From JBKEBQ01 sp047973225 (lineage in GTDB: Bacteria; Bacillota_I; Bacilli_A; Erysipelotrichales; Erysipelotrichaceae), in assembly GCA_047973225.1 (NCBI GenBank), contig JBKEBQ010000019.1:1-15699 (forward strand): a stretch of DNA of 15,699 bases, written 5' to 3'. The position numbers and the translations under genes were made by a program. This document shows positions 12,683 to 15,699 of the stretch, piece after piece. Numbering within the stretch: the first letter of the stretch is position 1; each line of letters opens with the position of its first letter. The notes under the pieces were generated by a model that saw only the letters and a list, made by a program, of their open reading frames with translations, was not told the DNA's origin and made no database searches.

Positions 12683-15600
12683 ATGAAAAAACCATGCAAA
12701 AGAGTGGCAATGTTGTTTTTAGCGATTGCGATGATACTACCAATCTTTGGTGCAAATACGATGGAGGTATTAGCGAAAGAGAATGCAAGTAGAAGTGTTG
12801 ATGAAGATGGATATAGTATTTTAGGAAGTGTAACGTCGCTAGACACAAAGGATAATAAAGTCGATATAACAATATCGACAGGAGAGAAAATTCGTTTTAC
12901 TTTTTTAGAGAGCAATACATTTAGAATGTACATGGCACCAGCAGGGGAGGAGTTTCAAGAATATCCAACCCCGAATAGTGCAAGTCATAAAGCAACCATA
13001 ACAGTGAAAACAGACGAAGCATATGCAAATGAATATAACGTATTGCCTAAGGTAGTTGAAAGTGATACGACGATTACAATATCAAGTGATAAAATCATCA
13101 TGGAAATTGATAAAGCAACATCTATGATGCGGCTTTTAAAAAGTGATCAAAGTGTTGTATGGGAAGAAGCGGCACCTTTAAAATATAAAAATAACAGCAC
13201 GTTGCAAACGTTAAAAAGCAATAATGATGAATATTTTTATGGTGGAGGAACACAAAATGGACGTTTTTCACATAAGGGTAATGTTATCGCTGTTAAAAAT
13301 ACAAACAATTGGATTGATAAAGGCGTAGCAAGTCCCAATCCTTTCTATTGGTCAACAAATGGATATGGGGTTGTTCGTAACACTTGGAAAGAAGGAAGTT
13401 ATGATTTTGATTCCAAAGAAGAAGGTATTGTAAAAACAACGCATAAGGAAAAACGTTTTGATGCGTATTATTTTGTTGATGATACACCAAAAACGATATT
13501 GAATGATTATTACGAACTTACGGGAGCACCCGCACAGTTACCAGAATATGCATCTTATTTGGGGCATTTGAATTGTTATAACCGTGATACTTGGATAGAA
13601 GTAGCAGAAGGTAGCCAAAATGCTGTTAAGTTAGGAAGTAAGTGGTATCGTGAATCAAGTAAGCCAGTTGCAGGTGGAACAATAGAAACGCTGTTGGGTG
13701 ATAACGACATGACAGCGCAACAAATTATTGAAGACCACAAAAACAACGATATGCCGCTGGGTTGGTTTTTACCAAACGATGGTTATGGTTGTGGTTATGG
13801 ACAAACAACTTCACAAGCTGGAGATATAGAGAATTTAGAGGCATTTGCAACGTATGCAAAAGCAAACGGAGTTGAAACAGGATTATGGACACAATCGAAC
13901 TTGTGGCCAAAAGATCCAGCAAACCCGCAAAAAGATGAAAGAGATATTTATAAAGAAGTGGAAGCTGGCGTGCATTCTGTAAAAACAGATGTGGCATGGG
14001 TTGGTGCTGGATACTCTATGGCATTAAATGGAATCAGTGTAGCATATGATGCGATTGCGTCAAAATCAGAATATAAACCAAACATTGTTACGCTAGATGG
14101 TTGGGCAGGATCACAACGTTATGCTGGAATTTGGACAGGGGATCAATATGGAGGACAATGGGAATACATTCGCTTCCACATCCCTACATACATTGGAACA
14201 GCACTATCGGGACAACCAAACATTGGTAGTGATGTAGATGGTATTTTTGGTGGTAAAAATAAAGTTGTGAATATACGTGATTTCCAGTGGAAAGCTTTTA
14301 CAACATATATGTTAGATATGGATGGTTGGGGATCAAACCAAAAAACACCATGGGCTTTAGGTGAGGATGGGACATCCATCAATCGTGCCTACTTGAAATT
14401 AAAAGCACAATTAATGCCTTATAACAACACGATTTCTTATGAAGCAACGAAAAAGGCAGGCTTACCAATGTTGCGCGCCATGTTTTTAGAAGAAGCAAAT
14501 GCATACACATTAGGAGATGCTACCCAATATCAATATATGTGGGGAGACAATTTCTTAGTTGCACCAATTTATCAAAACACAGCTGCGGATGCTGAAGGAA
14601 ATGATATTCGAAATGAGATTTATTTACCGTCAACAAGTGATGTGTGGATTGATTACTTTACAGGTGAACAATACCGTGGAGGACAAGTTTTAAATGATTT
14701 TGATTCACCACTTTGGAAATTGCCGGTGTTTGTGAAGAATGGGGCTATTCTTCCAATGTATACAGAAAATAACAATCCAAATGAAATTAGCGAAACAAAT
14801 AAAGATGGATTGGATCGTTCAAAAAGAATTGTTGAGTTTTATCCTCATGAAGAAACAACTTTTACGCTTTATGAAGATGATGGGGTAAGCTTGGATGGAG
14901 CATCTGCAACATCTAAAATTACGTCAAAAGTAGTGGGAGACAAGGCTACTTTATCGATTGCGAAAACAAATGGTAATTTTGCTGGAATGGTCAAAGAACG
15001 TTCCCATGAATTCATTGTTAATGTTTCACAAGAACCAAGTGCGCTGAAGGGAAATATTGGTGGAAAAGATGTTGTTTTCACAAAAGTAACAAGCCAAGAA
15101 GCGTATGATAATGCCGAAGGAAATGTATATTTCTATAACGAAGCACCGAGTATTTTTGTTAAAAATTTTGCAAGTGAAGGATCTACTTTTGCAAACACAA
15201 CGGAAACAACAAGACCAAAACTTTATGTAAAATCAAATGAGAAATTTGATATTACAACATACGGTTATAGCGTTACAGTAGAAGGATTTAAAAACACGCA
15301 AGATTTAGGAAAAGATGAATTGAATGAAGCGATTCCGGTTCCAACAGGCTTGAAAGAAATTGCGAAAACAGATTCTGAAATAAGCATCGCTTGGGATAAA
15401 ATGGAAGAAGCTACAACATACGATATCGAAATTGATGGCATTGTATTCAGAAACTTTAGCAATACAAGCTATACACAAATGGGACTAGACTTTTTAAGTG
15501 AGCATATGTATCGCGTGCGTAGTGTAAATGCGAGTGGATATTCACTTTGGAGTGATGTATTGACAATTACAACCGATAATGATCCATATCGAAATGTTCC

Positions 15601-15699
15601 TAAAAATGTGACTACAACTTGGAACTATGGTGACAGTGTTGGTGAGATTGCTGGCGGATTAGACCCTGACACGGCAACGTTATTCCAGTCATCAAATGC
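12683..15699 (+). CDS. Secreted GH31-family glycosidase, possibly alpha-N-acetylgalactosaminidase-like (3' end beyond window)
   Basis: The frame is open from ATG 12683 to the window end (1005 codons) with GGAGAGG ahead of the start. A signal peptide (MKKPCK, then a hydrophobic core, cut near VLA-KE at residue 31) directs export. An N-terminal beta domain (EYFYGGGTQNGRF) precedes a GH31 barrel from about residue 290. The likely nucleophile is Asp436 in KTDVAWVG and the acid/base Asp487 in WTGDQYGG. Then come a C-terminal beta region and a DUF5110-like stretch (FTLYEDDG near 730). A fibronectin type III domain spans about 887-963, and the last 40 residues look like the start of another domain. 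The KTDVAW nucleophile motif, unlike the DxNE of classic alpha-glucosidases, recalls GH31 enzymes acting on alpha-GalNAc of mucin; this specificity is inferred. Confidence 0.85.
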   Translation, partial: MKKPCKRVAMLFLAIAMILPIFGANTMEVLAKENASRSVDEDGYSILGSVTSLDTKDNKVDITISTGEKIRFTFLESNTFRMYMAPAGEEFQEYPTPNSASHKATITVKTDEAYANEYNVLPKVVESDTTITISSDKIIMEIDKATSMMRLLKSDQSVVWEEAAPLKYKNNSTLQTLKSNNDEYFYGGGTQNGRFSHKGNVIAVKNTNNWIDKGVASPNPFYWSTNGYGVVRNTWKEGSYDFDSKEEGIVKTTHKEKRFDAYYFVDDTPKTILNDYYELTGAPAQLPEYASYLGHLNCYNRDTWIEVAEGSQNAVKLGSKWYRESSKPVAGGTIETLLGDNDMTAQQIIEDHKNNDMPLGWFLPNDGYGCGYGQTTSQAGDIENLEAFATYAKANGVETGLWTQSNLWPKDPANPQKDERDIYKEVEAGVHSVKTDVAWVGAGYSMALNGISVAYDAIASKSEYKPNIVTLDGWAGSQRYAGIWTGDQYGGQWEYIRFHIPTYIGTALSGQPNIGSDVDGIFGGKNKVVNIRDFQWKAFTTYMLDMDGWGSNQKTPWALGEDGTSINRAYLKLKAQLMPYNNTISYEATKKAGLPMLRAMFLEEANAYTLGDATQYQYMWGDNFLVAPIYQNTAADAEGNDIRNEIYLPSTSDVWIDYFTGEQYRGGQVLNDFDSPLWKLPVFVKNGAILPMYTENNNPNEISETNKDGLDRSKRIVEFYPHEETTFTLYEDDGVSLDGASATSKITSKVVGDKATLSIAKTNGNFAGMVKERSHEFIVNVSQEPSALKGNIGGKDVVFTKVTSQEAYDNAEGNVYFYNEAPSIFVKNFASEGSTFANTTETTRPKLYVKSNEKFDITTYGYSVTVEGFKNTQDLGKDELNEAIPVPTGLKEIAKTDSEISIAWDKMEEATTYDIEIDGIVFRNFSNTSYTQMGLDFLSEHMYRVRSVNASGYSLWSDVLTITTDNDPYRNVPKNVTTTWNYGDSVGEIAGGLDPDTATLFQSSN

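Noticed and set aside
1..15699. CRISPR arrays, tRNA or rRNA genes, oriC DnaA-box clusters
   Set aside because: I saw no regularly spaced repeats, cloverleaf-like genes or clusters of TTATCCACA in the window by eye.

Overview
The window looks like a chromosomal segment of a low-GC, Gram-positive gut-type Firmicute. The AT-rich codon use, a CsoR-type copper operon, a lipoprotein signal, a large secreted glycoside hydrolase and the rsmG-noc-parA-parB block all fit. The protein flavour suggests Erysipelotrichia, but that is an impression and not a tested assignment. The rsmG-noc-parA-parB block normally lies close to the replication origin, so oriC is probably near but is not in the window.

Layout. 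Bases 1-1540 are a decayed accessory zone: the 3' end of a polymorphic (probably LXG/type VII-exported) toxin gene with an in-frame stop, its apparently intact immunity gene, and two truncated insertion-sequence remnants, one IS3-like and one IS256-like, which appear nested. Bases 1578-3065 hold a DUF1846 gene on the minus strand. Bases 3221-6001 are a minus-strand copper operon, copA-copZ-csoR, with overlapping genes, a recognisable promoter and a CsoR-type operator just downstream of the promoter. Transcribed divergently from it is a plus-strand cluster at 6142-8482: a patatin-like phospholipase, a small two-helix membrane protein with a bacterial PH-like tail, and a LytTR response regulator with a worn receiver domain. 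A terminator at 8568-8605 closes it.

Bases 8731-11870 are a tight plus-strand operon for rRNA methylation and chromosome organisation: rsmG, noc-like parB paralogue, parA (soj) and parB (spo0J). The noc-like protein lacks the N-terminal membrane-binding helix of classical Noc, and it shares a 20-base identical tract with parB. A thioredoxin-fold lipoprotein follows at 11934-12386. After an AT-rich intergenic stretch with short direct repeats and a possible leader peptide, a long open frame from 12683 to the window end encodes a secreted GH31 glycosidase with a fibronectin type III domain; its 3' end is outside the window.

How the genes work together. CopA exports Cu(I), CopZ delivers it and CsoR shuts the operon off when copper is low. 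ParA, ParB and the Noc-like protein form the chromosome segregation and nucleoid-positioning machinery. The patatin, PH-like protein and LytTR regulator form a plausible co-transcribed membrane-lipid unit of unknown purpose. No rRNA, tRNA or CRISPR array was seen.
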